Source of the DNA: Bacillus pseudomycoides DSM 12442
GTDB taxonomy: Bacteria; Bacillota; Bacilli; Bacillales; Bacillaceae_G
Reading direction: 5' to 3'
DNA length: 29,370 nt
Assembly: GCF_000161455.1 (NCBI RefSeq)
Contig: NZ_CM000745.1
Span: 5,100,585 to 5,129,954 of the forward strand
The position numbers were made by a program, and so were the translations under genes. Under the pieces are notes generated by a model that saw only the letters and a list, made by a program, of their open reading frames with translations, was not told the origin of the DNA and did no database searches. Within the stretch, counting starts at the first letter, position 1; each line of letters opens with the position of its first letter. Below, piece by piece: positions 1 to 7,740 of the stretch.

Positions 1-240
1 GTTTGGTATTACCTAAACTCTAATGGCGCTATGAAAACAGGGTGGCTTTTTGATAACGGAGTTTGGTATTACTTAAACTCTAATGGCACCATGAAAACAG
101 GATGGCTTCTCGACGGTAACCAGTGGTACTACCTAAATTCAAATGGGACGATGAAAACGGGTTGGCTACAAGAAGGGAGTACATGGTACTATTTACAGCT
201 AAATGGTGTTATGCAAACTGGATTCGCTTCTATTGACGGA
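1..240 (+). repeat. 60-bp tandem repeats encoding wall-binding modules
   Basis: Four consecutive 60-bp units begin near 1, 61, 121 and 181. The first two are nearly identical (GTTTGGTATTAC start) and the later ones increasingly diverged. Each encodes one 20-residue repeat. The array probably continues upstream of the window. Confidence 0.85.
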
Positions 241-1071
241 ACAACGTATTATTTCAATAACAGCGGTACTTGGATTCCTGAAAATAATATTACTGCTACG
301 TCATATATAAACCTTGATTTAACATATGCTTCAAATGTTACTGGTAAAGAAATTGATGCTGACATTAAAAAGTACCAACCAGATAGCCCATTAATTGGAC
401 ATGGAAACGACTTTGTTGCAGCTCAAGCTCAGTATGGTGTTAACGCACTTTATTTAGCGGCACATGCTATTTTAGAATCCGGATATGGTAAATCTGAAAT
501 CGCATATCGCAAACATAATCTATTTGGTTTGCGCGCTTATGATCAGGATCCGTTTAAATATGCAAAATATTTACCAACCTTCGGTGATAGCATTGCCTAT
601 AATGCCAATTATGTAAGAGATAAATATTTAGAGAAAAATGGATCATATTACTATGGTCCAACATTGCAAGGTATGAATGTTATGTATTCAACAGATCAAG
701 AATGGTCTACCAAAATCGCAAAAATTATGGAGCGTATTAAACCCTTCCAAAAGCAAGATTATTTATATGCAAAAAAATTACCTAAAAACCCAAATACCTT
801 AAATGTTGACGCACTCTCAAATAATATCCCATATAAAACATATCCACAGGGAACGAAAGCAACTGCTAAACTAGCTGCCTTCTATTACGTTGTACCCTAT
901 TCATTTGATGGAGTAATTAAAAGTCAGTCTGTTACAGAAAACAACCAAGGTACATTAGCATTAGGAACATCAGTATTCGTTCATCGCGAAGATCCCAATG
1001 GATGGGTCGAATTCTCATTTACAATAAACGGAAATAAATATTGGATATTGAAAACTAAATTAAACATGTAA
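1..1071 (+). CDS. Cell-wall glucosaminidase with choline-binding-type repeats (5' truncated by window)
   Basis: The reading frame is open from base 1, so the gene starts upstream of the window; 356 codons are visible. The first ~90 residues are 20-residue aromatic/glycine repeats (WYYLNSNGTMKTGW type), a CW_binding/choline-binding repeat family that holds enzymes on the cell wall. Then comes a glucosaminidase (GH73-like) domain with the HAILESGYG motif; the Glu (visible residue about 159) is the likely catalytic acid, and HNLFGLRAY and YVRDKYL follow as in LytD/AtlA-type endo-beta-N-acetylglucosaminidases. The last ~60 residues resemble an SH3-like wall-binding module. Expected role: secreted peptidoglycan hydrolase cutting glycan strands. 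It is convergent with glmS and lies outside the transposon pile-up, so it is probably the ancestral right-hand neighbour of glmS. The signal peptide cannot be seen. Confidence 0.85.
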   Translation, partial: VWYYLNSNGAMKTGWLFDNGVWYYLNSNGTMKTGWLLDGNQWYYLNSNGTMKTGWLQEGSTWYYLQLNGVMQTGFASIDGTTYYFNNSGTWIPENNITATSYINLDLTYASNVTGKEIDADIKKYQPDSPLIGHGNDFVAAQAQYGVNALYLAAHAILESGYGKSEIAYRKHNLFGLRAYDQDPFKYAKYLPTFGDSIAYNANYVRDKYLEKNGSYYYGPTLQGMNVMYSTDQEWSTKIAKIMERIKPFQKQDYLYAKKLPKNPNTLNVDALSNNIPYKTYPQGTKATAKLAAFYYVVPYSFDGVIKSQSVTENNQGTLALGTSVFVHREDPNGWVEFSFTINGNKYWILKTKLNM

Positions 1072-1077
1072 ACAGCA

Positions 1078-1108
1078 CAGCCCTTTTAGACGAAAACTAA
1101 AAGGGCTG
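1078..1108. terminator. Bidirectional intrinsic terminator after the glucosaminidase gene
   Basis: A 12-bp perfect stem (CAGCCCTTTTAG, 1078-1089, with 1097-1108) and a 7-nt loop start 6 bp after the stop codon. A and T runs within the arms could serve either direction. It may originally have ended glmS transcription too, before the Tn7-like elements separated the two genes; that is inference. Confidence 0.8.
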
Positions 1109-1283
1109 TATTTATAAAAGCTAAGAGTACATTTAAAGAGGCCAGATTTTCGATATAGTACCTGCAATAGATATATTTCCTAGTACGAAAATTATTGGTT
1201 GTTATGCTCTCCCTGAGATATTCCTTTTGGCCAGTGAAGTGGAAAATGTATTTTTTAAGAACCAAAAAGAGGAAATATAAGGT
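1109..1283. other. Unassigned stretch between the wall hydrolase terminator and element A
   Basis: About 175 bp of AT-rich DNA. A minus-strand frame stays open across it and runs into the tnsA remnant, but the predicted peptide has no recognisable motif, overlaps the terminator and lacks a ribosome binding site. No left transposon end (TGTAG plus boxes) was found here, so the left border of element A is undefined. Confidence 0.4.
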
Positions 1284-1432
1284 GCTCGTTTTAATCCCTT
1301 TCAAGCGTGTTGATCGACCTAACGAGGAAACATCTTGAATCTTCAACCAAGGCTGATAATCACCCTAATTCCTGACCCGCGACCTTGCATAATCCATTTT
1401 TCAATTTCAGATGTTCTTTTTCTTTTGGACAT
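1284..1432 (-). pseudogene. tnsA: tnsA N-terminal remnant (element A), frameshifted
   Basis: From the ATG at 1430-1432 it reads MSKRKRTSEIEKWIMQGRG, nearly the same as the intact tnsA of element C. A 1-bp deletion near 1350-1370 (14 bases against 15 in the intact copy between GGAATT and CCTTGG) then shifts the frame, leading to a TGA after 29 codons. The continuing homology (KIQDVSSLGRSTRLKGIK) lies in another frame, and homology stops altogether near 1284. The catalytic residues are absent, so it is not functional as an endonuclease. Confidence 0.8.
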
Positions 1433-1439
1433 AAAAACC

Positions 1440-1467
1440 CCCCTTTAGATAATCGTATCTAAAGGGG
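1440..1467 (-). promoter_or_regulatory. tnsA leader hairpin, element A copy
   Basis: A 12-bp inverted repeat (CCCCTTTAGATA, loop ATCG). It is the same element as at 3206-3235 and 19827-19856, but its -10 equivalent has drifted to TACGAT and the -35 equivalent to ATGCGA, consistent with decay. Confidence 0.7.
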
Positions 1468-1518
1468 TAAAGCTTCGCATCTTTTTTAAAAACGTCGCGA
1501 CTTTATTTCAAACCAACA

Positions 1519-1523
1519 ATAAA
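1519..1523. repeat. Target-site duplication ATAAA, left of element B
   Basis: The 5 bp ATAAA lie exactly between the right end of element A (ending ACA at 1518) and the left end of element B (TGTAG at 1524). They match the 5 bp right of element B (3266-3270). Tn7 makes 5-bp duplications. Confidence 0.85.
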
Positions 1524-1670
1524 TGTAGCTTTAGAATAAAGATTGATCAAATTAATACTAATAGCCTTGATAAACAAGCAAAAAGAAAGAGCGTGTTTTG
1601 AAAAAAGATTAATCAAAACACGCTCTTAATATATTTTATTGAATCATTCTTTTATAAAAAAGTTTGATCA
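1524..1670 (+). promoter_or_regulatory. Left end of element B with three TnsB-type boxes
   Basis: The 15-bp boxes are AATAAAGATTGATCA (1535-1549), AAAAAAGATTAATCA (1601-1615) and AAAAAAGTTTGATCA (1656-1670). Three spaced boxes is the layout of the Tn7 left end. Binding by TnsB is inferred. Confidence 0.75.
1587..1627. terminator. Left-end hairpin of element B around TnsB box 2
   Basis: A perfect 15-bp stem (AAGAGCGTGTTTTGA with TCAAAACACGCTCTT) has an 11-nt loop AAAAAGATTAA. The TnsB box 2 lies across the loop and 3' arm. Element C has a hairpin at the identical offset with a different stem sequence, so pairing rather than sequence is kept. It probably works as a terminator insulating the element. 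Confidence 0.6.
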
Positions 1671-1682
1671 TTTCTATGATAT

Positions 1683-1714
1683 TTCCTCCATTAAAGCGCC
1701 CTTTAATGGAGGAA
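1683..1714. repeat. Perfect 14-bp inverted repeat inside element B
   Basis: TTCCTCCATTAAAG (1683-1696) and its complement (1701-1714) are separated by 4 nt. It lies between the left end and the DUF2785 gene. It lacks a strong U run, so a terminator role is uncertain. Confidence 0.5.
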
Positions 1715-1767
1715 CATGCCAGAGGGTGTCAAACAAAGAACTAAGGCTTTGGTCAACCTTTTATAAA

Positions 1768-1795
1768 GCAGTCACAGTAGTAATTTTGTGACTGC
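1768..1795 (-). terminator. Terminator of the DUF2785 gene
   Basis: A 9-bp stem GCAGTCACA / TGTGACTGC with a 10-nt loop lies 40 bp past the stop codon at 1836. On the minus strand a short T-rich tail follows. Confidence 0.6.
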
Positions 1796-1835
1796 CATTT
1801 TTAACTAAACGAAAATTGAAACACACTCTAATCCT

Positions 1836-2681
1836 TTAACTGATAGAAAACCTGTTCAATTTTGCCTCAGTACCAAGCATGACAGTGTTAAGCTCATCCC
1901 CTCGGATATCTTGTCCCCTTCTGAAATAGAGACTGCGTAAAAAATTCTTGCTGTTCACGCGAGCAATCACCTGACTCCGACTTCTCGGCAAATTGCAGCA
2001 TTGCGCTAAGCCGCTAATCCAATCAGCGATTTCTTGATGTGGAAGTAACTCTTTGTCAATCATCGTATCCACGATGTTGACCAACCGCTCATCATCCTCA
2101 TCGCTAAAAATGTGTCTACCATTATGAAGCATGCCAGAAATAGCGACAAGAACCTCACGCAGCAGTGCGACGCTACTCTCCTCGCACTGCACCAGCTCGA
2201 CAAAAATATCCGCACCGTGAGAAGCGCTGTGAGCCCAGCCTCCTACTGAAAGGTAACCTCGCAGATCCTTCTCCTCTTTATAATAACGGAGCATTGCATG
2301 CATTAATTGCTCAATTTCCGCTTGATTGAAAAATGGATTCTGTCTGTGGCGTTGCACAATCAAAGCGATAGGCAAGGCAGAAAACGTCCTTGTAAAAACT
2401 GACTGATCATCCTCGCTGCCAATATTATAGAACAAATGGTTCTCATCAGTCAGAACAGTTAAGAGGCTACGCAACTCCTCTCCACTGAACCTATTCTCTT
2501 CCTTAATCCACATATAAAACATCGGATAAATCAGGTTATCCCGTAATTCTGGCTGAGGATCGCCAATATATTGAAGTAACAAAGGTAAGAAATCTTGATG
2601 CTGCTCACCTTCGCGTAACTGATACTTATCCTTCTCAATTCTTTGCAAATCCAGCATCAATTTGGTCCTTGTATCGCTCAT
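1836..2681 (-). CDS. DUF2785 family protein (cargo of element B)
   Basis: 281 residues, soluble, with no signal peptide or membrane segment. The GYLSVGGWAHSASHGAD motif (about residues 142-158) and the surrounding helical pattern (DNLIYPMFYMWI near 48-59, FLRSLYFRRG near the C-terminus) match the DUF2785 family of Firmicutes, usually of about this length; its function is unknown. The gene looks complete: ATG at 2681, stop at 1836. Its GC content and codon use appear a little higher than the AT-rich flanks, consistent with acquired cargo. Its start overlaps the 3' end of a small unrecognised frame (2678-2899). It is the only apparently intact gene of the decayed element. Confidence 0.75.
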   Translation of the reverse strand: MSDTRTKLMLDLQRIEKDKYQLREGEQHQDFLPLLLQYIGDPQPELRDNLIYPMFYMWIKEENRFSGEELRSLLTVLTDENHLFYNIGSEDDQSVFTRTFSALPIALIVQRHRQNPFFNQAEIEQLMHAMLRYYKEEKDLRGYLSVGGWAHSASHGADIFVELVQCEESSVALLREVLVAISGMLHNGRHIFSDEDDERLVNIVDTMIDKELLPHQEIADWISGLAQCCNLPRSRSQVIARVNSKNFLRSLYFRRGQDIRGDELNTVMLGTEAKLNRFSIS

Positions 2682-2899
2682 TTTCCCATCCCTCTCATCA
2701 TTCGTTCTATTCGGTCGATTGTTTTTTCAAATACTTTTAAACCTACGTTGTTATATTTAAAAATTTTTTGCAATCTTATTTTTACTCCCGATTCATGAGC
2801 TGTAATTAACCTTTGACTCTGCTTTAAGTCATCAATAAGAATTATTTCCGATAATATCCAAAGTGAAATCATATAAATTATCATAGTGTAATAGCTCAA
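2678..2899 (-). CDS. Unrecognised small frame, possibly a gene remnant
   Basis: A 73-codon frame from a TTG with no convincing ribosome binding site. Its stop overlaps the DUF2785 start by 4 nt (ATGA), so it could be coupled to it. A second frame just upstream (MKRDKAIELLHYDNLYDF, ATG near 2919) ends within it. Together these might be one gene broken by a frameshift. The C-terminal half (KTIDRIERMMRGMGK) is basic and helical. I do not recognise a family. It may be the scar of the deletion that removed tnsB to tnsE from element B. Confidence 0.25.
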   Translation of the reverse strand: MSYYTMIIYMISLWILSEIILIDDLKQSQRLITAHESGVKIRLQKIFKYNNVGLKVFEKTIDRIERMMRGMGK

Positions 2900-2926
2900 T
2901 TGCTTTATCTCTTTTCATTTCAAGCC

Positions 2927-3199
2927 TTACTGCATATGTAGTTTCTCTATTTTTTCGAAATCTGTTCTGCGGCCAGCAACAATATAATTCGAATACTCAG
3001 TTAAATAAAAGTAATTTCGTTCCAAGTCCGACAGAAATTCATGCTTTCTGTTTGTTTTTATTCCTTTTAAACGAGTTGAACGACCCTTTGAAGATACATC
3101 TTGAATCTTTAACCAAGGTTTATAATCTACTCCAATACCGACCCCTCGACCTTGTTTAACCCACTGTTCAATCTCGGATGTTCTTTTTCTTTTCGACAT
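2927..3199 (-). pseudogene. tnsA: tnsA truncated (element B)
   Basis: 90 codons from the ATG at 3197-3199. Residues 1 to about 74 (MSKRKRTSEIEQWVKQGRG ... SDLERNYFYLTEYSN) match the intact tnsA of element C, then the sequence diverges and stops. It keeps the Glu of the LSDLERN motif but lacks the catalytic Asp and Lys, so it cannot cut DNA. The upstream promoter and leader hairpin are intact, so the fragment could still be made; whether it does anything is unknown. The divergence point near 2977 marks one edge of the internal deletion. Confidence 0.8.
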
Positions 3200-3205
3200 A
3201 AAAAC

Positions 3206-3235
3206 ACCCCTTTAGATAATCATATCTAAAGGGGT
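3206..3235 (-). promoter_or_regulatory. tnsA promoter/leader hairpin, element B copy
   Basis: A 13-bp perfect inverted repeat (ACCCCTTTAGATA, loop ATCA) identical to that of element C. Minus strand: -10 TATGAT in the loop, a TTGC-containing -35 17 bp upstream, and the ribosome binding site AAAGGGGTG in the 3' arm. Confidence 0.75.
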
Positions 3236-3265
3236 AAAACGGTGCAACTTTATTTCAAATCTACA

Positions 3266-3271
3266 ATAAAA
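3266..3271. repeat. Overlapping duplications: ATAAA (right of B) and TAAAA (left of C)
   Basis: The six bases ATAAAA between ACA (3265) and TGTAG (3272) contain ATAAA (3266-3270), matching 1519-1523, and TAAAA (3267-3271), matching 19947-19951. Element C thus inserted one base nearer glmS than B did. Confidence 0.85.
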
Positions 3272-3418
3272 TGTAGGATTAAAATAAAGTTTGATCAAAA
3301 GAAGGCTACAAATACTGATTTTATAATAGAAGAAACCCATCTATTTTGAAAAAAGATTAATCAAAATAGGTGGGTTTAATTTTTTAAATATTAGAGTTTT
3401 TATAAAAAAGATTGATCA
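3272..3418 (+). promoter_or_regulatory. Left end of element C with three TnsB-type boxes
   Basis: The boxes are AATAAAGTTTGATCA (3283-3297), AAAAAAGATTAATCA (3349-3363) and AAAAAAGATTGATCA (3404-3418), at offsets 11, 77 and 132 from the tip, exactly as in element B. The SIR2-like stop codon lies 2 bp beyond the third box, so cargo starts right at the end. Confidence 0.8.
3333..3377. terminator. Left-end hairpin of element C around TnsB box 2
   Basis: A 17-bp stem (AAACCCATCTATTTTGA with TCAAAATAGGTGGGTTT, one G-T pair) has the same 11-nt loop AAAAAGATTAA as in element B. The outer stem differs from B yet still pairs. T runs on both sides fit a bidirectional terminator. It would end the cargo operon transcribed from the right and block transcription entering from the left. 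Confidence 0.65.
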
Positions 3419-3420
3419 TT

Positions 3421-4941
3421 TTATAAGCTTTTAAACCAATCTTCTCCTTTAGTGTATCTTTGATGGTCGATTAAATGTACATGTAAATGTTGTGTTGAAT
3501 CAATTCTTAATTTATTTTTATACATTCTTTGAAGAGAAGATTGATTCACCTTTTCAGTAGAATAATGAAAAATATGAACGTCCTTATTTTCTTCTTCAAT
3601 TAAACTTCTAAACATCCCATTTATATGGCCATCATCTCCATTAAAACCATATCCAATAATAGCAATAGAATCACATTCTTTAAATTTCTCATACAGTTCA
3701 ACATACCTTTGCGACATGGTAATAGATGTAAGGGGTTTAACTCCACTCTGAGTAAAAATAAACGGAACAACTATTTGCTCTGTAGGATTCACTTCACTTA
3801 AATCACTGATTATACGATTTTTATAAGGGTCATAATAATCTCGCACACCACCATTTAGATGATATATACTCACACCTTTGATATCATTCTTCTCAAAAAT
3901 ATCAATTATAAAGTTATTATAGTTTGTAGTCCCAACTGCATGTAGGTCAAAATCGTTTTGCATAGTAATTAAATCATGATAAAATCCTGGACCATTTTCA
4001 ATTTTAGTTTCATCTATCTTTGTTTGATCCTTGATATACCGCTGAACAGTATATAAAAATACAGCAATTTTGGTGAACTTTGCCCATTGGGATTTTGGAT
4101 TATATAAATATCTAAAATGACTGTCTATTAATGATTGATAGTCCAATGTTTGACAATAAATTTGTTCTAATATTGTCTTTCCTAATTCAATAAATATTTT
4201 ATTGATATCCGTATTTTCATCCACTTGTTCTCTTGTTTGCTCAATTACAATTTCCATTCCAACTTGTCCGACACTAGAGTAGTTTATATTAAAAATCCCA
4301 CTAATATCGTCAAATATATTTACTGTAGTGGGCGCTTTCTCAAACAATTCATCGTTCAATTGAGATACAAGGTTTTGCCCTAAAGCTCCTAAAAGCAACT
4401 CTAAAAAAGCTGTAATAATTCTTTTCAAATCATTATTAGGTTGCAATTCCAATAATTTTAAAAATGCAGAGAAATATTCCGAATCAAACAAAGAAACTTG
4501 ATCAGCTAACTTTTTATTCAAAGCAATTTCTTGAGAATATAATTTATCACCGATTTCAATTTTAATTTCTTTGGAAAATATTTCACGTATAGTATCTTCA
4601 TCAATATCCCAATTATTTAAAATTCCAGCAATGTTAGAATCAAAGTTTTCAAGATACTTTAGTGTACTTTGTCTACGATGCTCTAAACTTGAAGAAATGA
4701 TTTCTTCAAAATTCCCTTTACCGAATACATTAATTCTTTTTGATTGGAAGTTTTCAGGCAATCATTGAGTAGCAATTTGAGACTGCAAATCAATATTAGC
4801 TAGTTGTTCTCTAAAGGCTTCTCGATCTTCTTCTTTCGAGCCTTTAAATATATCTAATGCAAATCTTCCGCCCGAAGGTAAACCATATCCTAATTCGGCA
4901 CCAGCTCCAAAAAAGAAGCCTAATTTTTTCTTTTGTTCCAT
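3421..4941 (-). pseudogene. SIR2-like protein gene interrupted by in-frame TGA
   Basis: An ATG at 4939-4941 (24 bp after hsdS, behind TAGGAGG) opens a 59-codon frame with the nucleotide-binding start FFFGAGAELGYGLPSGG, then a TGA (4762-4764). The same frame continues without any other break for 446 codons. The second part holds TTNYNNF, HLNGG (possible catalytic His) and IIGYGFNGDDG, the later SIR2 motifs. Restored length is about 506 residues. TGA replaces what is probably a TGG (Trp). SIR2-like domains of this kind are NAD-degrading or NAD-binding effectors in phage defence; the position after a type I R-M operon fits. As it stands, only a truncated 59-residue product, or a 446-residue part from a weak TTG start, is expected. 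The family call rests on motifs only. Confidence 0.75.
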
Positions 4942-4964
4942 CCTCCTACCCCTTTGCTAAAAAT

Positions 4965-6182
4965 TTAAATAAACATCTGTTGCATGAAGCCTTTTTTTTG
5001 TTTTTGAAGTAATTCTAGCTTTTGTTGCTGAAGTTGAATTCTTTTATCTAATACATTGAATAATTCTCCAATTTTTTGTTGTTCACTATAAATCGGAATA
5101 TATATTTTTTGACTATATAATGTACCCCATTCAATATTTTTTCTACATACACTTGCACCTTCTGTAGTAGCTTTTTCAAAAAATTGCTTAGTTGAATCTT
5201 TTTTTATCCATGCATGCATAAAAGCGGCATCAACATTAACTAAACTATATACTTTATAAGCAGGTGAAATAATACCATGTTCAAATCTTTGATTTATATT
5301 ACAATTTCCCAAATGTAAATTTTGAGCCGAAAGAATCATATCGTTTTTTCTAATTTTCAAATAGCCAATATTACTTGCGCCTCTAAAGTGACTGAATAAT
5401 TCTGAATTTAAATACATTCCATCTATAGCACTTGATAGTAGGGTATCCTCATTCTCAATTTTAGTTTTTTCTCGTCGTTCAGTTATAATTTCTCCAAATT
5501 CCCTTTGTTCCCAATCGTCAGTGAAACCGGCAAACCGTACTTGCGGTTGTTTCTCACCCGCTTTTGGAAACATCTTTTGAAGAAACCCTTTTTTCTGTTC
5601 TTGCAGCAAATCAATTTTTTGTTGTTGGAGTTGGATTTTTTTATTGAACAAATCCATAAATTTAGAAATCTTTTTTTGTTCATTTATACTCGGTATTTTT
5701 ATTTCTACGGAGCTTAAAATGCTTTGGCTGACATTAAATCTAGTGCTCCCTCCAGATTTCGAACCAATTTGATGTCTAATAAGTGGGGTTTCTAAATTTA
5801 ACTTTAAAAAATAAGGCTCATACTCTGCAATTTTTTTACCTCGGATTACAAACCCGCCAAATAGACAATACTCTTTTTCATCTAAATAAACTGAGCATTT
5901 CCCTACATCTTCACGAGTTTCTGAACTTCTTAAAAATAAGATGTCTCCGTACTCTACTTTGTTATTATTTTCAGTTTTAGCATCAACTTCTACGCTTCCT
6001 TTAATATTCTCATAAACAATATGTTCATTATTAAGAATATCTAGAACGTTAATAAACTTACGACCTTTTCCATAACTATTTTTATCAGCATTAATACCAT
6101 TATTAAATTCCAGCAATTCATCTAACTTAATACTTGACCATTTATCGTTAAAATTAGGGAATCGTAATTTGGGTACATTCAC
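4965..6182 (-). CDS. hsdS: Type I restriction-modification specificity subunit HsdS
   Basis: 405 residues with two target-recognition domains, each followed by a conserved coiled-coil spacer: residues ~165-200 (NKKIQLQQQKIDLLQEQKKG) and the C-terminus (DKRIQLQQQKLELLQKQKKG). The repeat is typical of a full-length HsdS reading a bipartite DNA target. It starts with GTG (6180-6182), 3 bp after the hsdM stop, with GGGTG just upstream; an ATG at 6178 is out of frame. It pairs with HsdM for methylation and with HsdR for cleavage. It lies in one operon with half-hsdS and hsdM, and the SIR2-like gene follows 24 bp downstream. Confidence 0.92.
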   Translation of the reverse strand: MNVPKLRFPNFNDKWSSIKLDELLEFNNGINADKNSYGKGRKFINVLDILNNEHIVYENIKGSVEVDAKTENNNKVEYGDILFLRSSETREDVGKCSVYLDEKEYCLFGGFVIRGKKIAEYEPYFLKLNLETPLIRHQIGSKSGGSTRFNVSQSILSSVEIKIPSINEQKKISKFMDLFNKKIQLQQQKIDLLQEQKKGFLQKMFPKAGEKQPQVRFAGFTDDWEQREFGEIITERREKTKIENEDTLLSSAIDGMYLNSELFSHFRGASNIGYLKIRKNDMILSAQNLHLGNCNINQRFEHGIISPAYKVYSLVNVDAAFMHAWIKKDSTKQFFEKATTEGASVCRKNIEWGTLYSQKIYIPIYSEQQKIGELFNVLDKRIQLQQQKLELLQKQKKGFMQQMFI

Positions 6183-6185
6183 ACC

Positions 6186-7739
6186 CTACACCCCCAATTC
6201 TTTGAAGTATGCAGCTAGTTCTTCATCCACTTTGGCAATTTCTTCATCGATCGCTTGCAGCTGTTTTGCGACTTCTGCTAAATCAACAGGTTCTTCTTCT
6301 TCGAACGTATCGACATAACGAGGGATGTTTAAGTTATAATCATTTTCTCTGATTTTATCTAATGTTGCTGCGTAAGCGTATTTATCAATTGTTTCGCGAC
6401 TTAAATAAGTATCCACGATTTTTTCAACTTGATCGTCTGATAAATGGTTTTGGTTTTTACCTTTTTCAAACTCATTTGAAGCATCAATAAAGATCACGTT
6501 GTCATCGTGTTTACGACATTTCTTGAATACTAAAATACATGTTGGAATAGATGTACCGAAGAAAATGTTCCCTGGTAAACCGATTACCGCATCTAAATAG
6601 TTTTTCTCTTCGATTAAATATTTACGAATGACACCTTCTGCAGCACCACGGAATAGTACGCCATGTGGTAATACGACTGCGAATGTGCCATTATCATCTA
6701 AATGATGAATAAAGTGTTGGACGAATGCGAAGTCCGCTTTTGATTTGGGTGCTAGTTTTGCATAATTGCTGAAACGTTCATCATCTTGGAACTTGTCATC
6801 AGCACTCCATTTTGCGCTGTAAGGTGGATTGGCAACGATCGCTTCAAAGCGTTTATCTAGGTGCTGTGGTTCTTCTAACGTATCGGCATTTTTAATATCG
6901 AAACGTTGATATGGAATATCATGTAGTAACATATTCATACGTGCTAAGTTGTACGTTGTTGATACTTTTTCTTGACCGTAATAGTTATAAACTTTCGCTT
7001 CTTTACCTACACGTAATAGTAAGGAACCAGAACCACATGTACCATCATAAACATCTTTGATTTCTGTTTTACCAGCTGTCACGATTTTCGCTAAGATGCG
7101 TGATACTTGTTGTGGGGTATAGAACTCCCCAGCTTTTTTACCAGCGTTTGCGGCGAATTGTGAAATCATATATTCGTAAGCATCACCTAACACATCGATT
7201 TCAACATCATCTTGTAAGAATGGGATGTCTGCAATATTCACAAGTACTTTCGCAATCAGTTCAGAACGAGCTTTTACAGTACGTCCTAATTTTGATGAGT
7301 TTAAATCCATATCATCAAATAAGTTTTCGAAGTCTTCTTGGCTATCTGCACCCATTGTTGAAGATTCAATGAACTTGACACCATTTTGAAGCATTTCAAT
7401 ATCGAAGTTACCATTAGCCCCTAATTCGATTTCTTTTACGAATGTAGAGAATAAATATTGAGGTGTAATGACATACCCTAATTCATTTATTAAATACTCT
7501 TGTAAATCTTCACGATATTCGTCATTTTCCCAAGCTTCTACAAAGCTCAATTCATCTTCTGCAAGTAATGAATTCGCGCGTGATTCTACTTTTTCTGATA
7601 AGTAACGGTAGAAAATCAATCCTAAAATATAATCTTTAAACTCATACGCGTCCATTTGGCCACGTAAGTCATTCGCCATTGCCCATAGCTTCTTATGTAA
7701 TTCAGCTTGTTGCTGGCGTTGTTTTTCACTTGTTGTCAT
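6186..7739 (-). CDS. hsdM: Type I restriction-modification DNA methyltransferase HsdM
   Basis: 517 residues, normal for the family. An N-terminal helical HsdM domain (residues ~10-150) is followed by the N6-adenine methylase core: the AdoMet-binding motif DGTCGSGSLLL (about 232-242) and catalytic NPPY (304-307). GEFYTPQQVSRILAKI (about 204-219) is the usual lead-in. The C-terminus is an acidic coiled coil. It transfers methyl from S-adenosylmethionine to adenine at the site read by HsdS, protecting host DNA. The ATG at 7739 lies one base after the half-hsdS stop, with GGAGG inside the end of that gene, so the two are probably translationally coupled. Confidence 0.95.
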   Translation of the reverse strand: MTTSEKQRQQQAELHKKLWAMANDLRGQMDAYEFKDYILGLIFYRYLSEKVESRANSLLAEDELSFVEAWENDEYREDLQEYLINELGYVITPQYLFSTFVKEIELGANGNFDIEMLQNGVKFIESSTMGADSQEDFENLFDDMDLNSSKLGRTVKARSELIAKVLVNIADIPFLQDDVEIDVLGDAYEYMISQFAANAGKKAGEFYTPQQVSRILAKIVTAGKTEIKDVYDGTCGSGSLLLRVGKEAKVYNYYGQEKVSTTYNLARMNMLLHDIPYQRFDIKNADTLEEPQHLDKRFEAIVANPPYSAKWSADDKFQDDERFSNYAKLAPKSKADFAFVQHFIHHLDDNGTFAVVLPHGVLFRGAAEGVIRKYLIEEKNYLDAVIGLPGNIFFGTSIPTCILVFKKCRKHDDNVIFIDASNEFEKGKNQNHLSDDQVEKIVDTYLSRETIDKYAYAATLDKIRENDYNLNIPRYVDTFEEEEPVDLAEVAKQLQAIDEEIAKVDEELAAYFKELGV

Positions 7740-7740
7740 T

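Larger units (their letters stand above)
1284..1518. mobile_element. Element A: right-end remnant of a Tn7-like transposon
   Basis: On the minus strand this reads TGTTGGTTTGAAATAAAG at the outer end (1518 inwards), then two TnsB-type boxes 20 bp apart (starting 1473 and 1493), the tnsA-leader palindrome (1440-1467) and the first ~50 codons of a tnsA copy. Similarity to the intact element C copy ends near 1284. No left end or other tns gene of this element is visible. The right end is followed by ATAAA (1519-1523), which is also the left duplication of element B. It is most likely the oldest insertion in the array. Confidence 0.8.
1524..3265. mobile_element. Element B: internally deleted Tn7-like transposon (1.74 kb) with both ends
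   Basis: The left end TGTAGC (1524) has three TnsB-type boxes at 1535, 1601 and 1656. The right end (minus strand TGTAGATTTGAAATAAAG from 3265) has one recognisable box. The element is flanked by ATAAA on both sides. It keeps only the first ~74 codons of tnsA and a DUF2785 gene; tnsB, tnsC, tnsD and tnsE are gone. The box offsets from the left tip (11, 77, 132) equal those of element C, so the two ends belong to one transposon family. Confidence 0.85.

Noticed and set aside
1086..1346. Minus-strand 86-codon frame as a separate gene
   Set aside because: It begins inside the frameshifted tnsA remnant and ends in the wall-hydrolase terminator. The first part is tnsA homology, and the rest has no recognisable motif or ribosome binding site.
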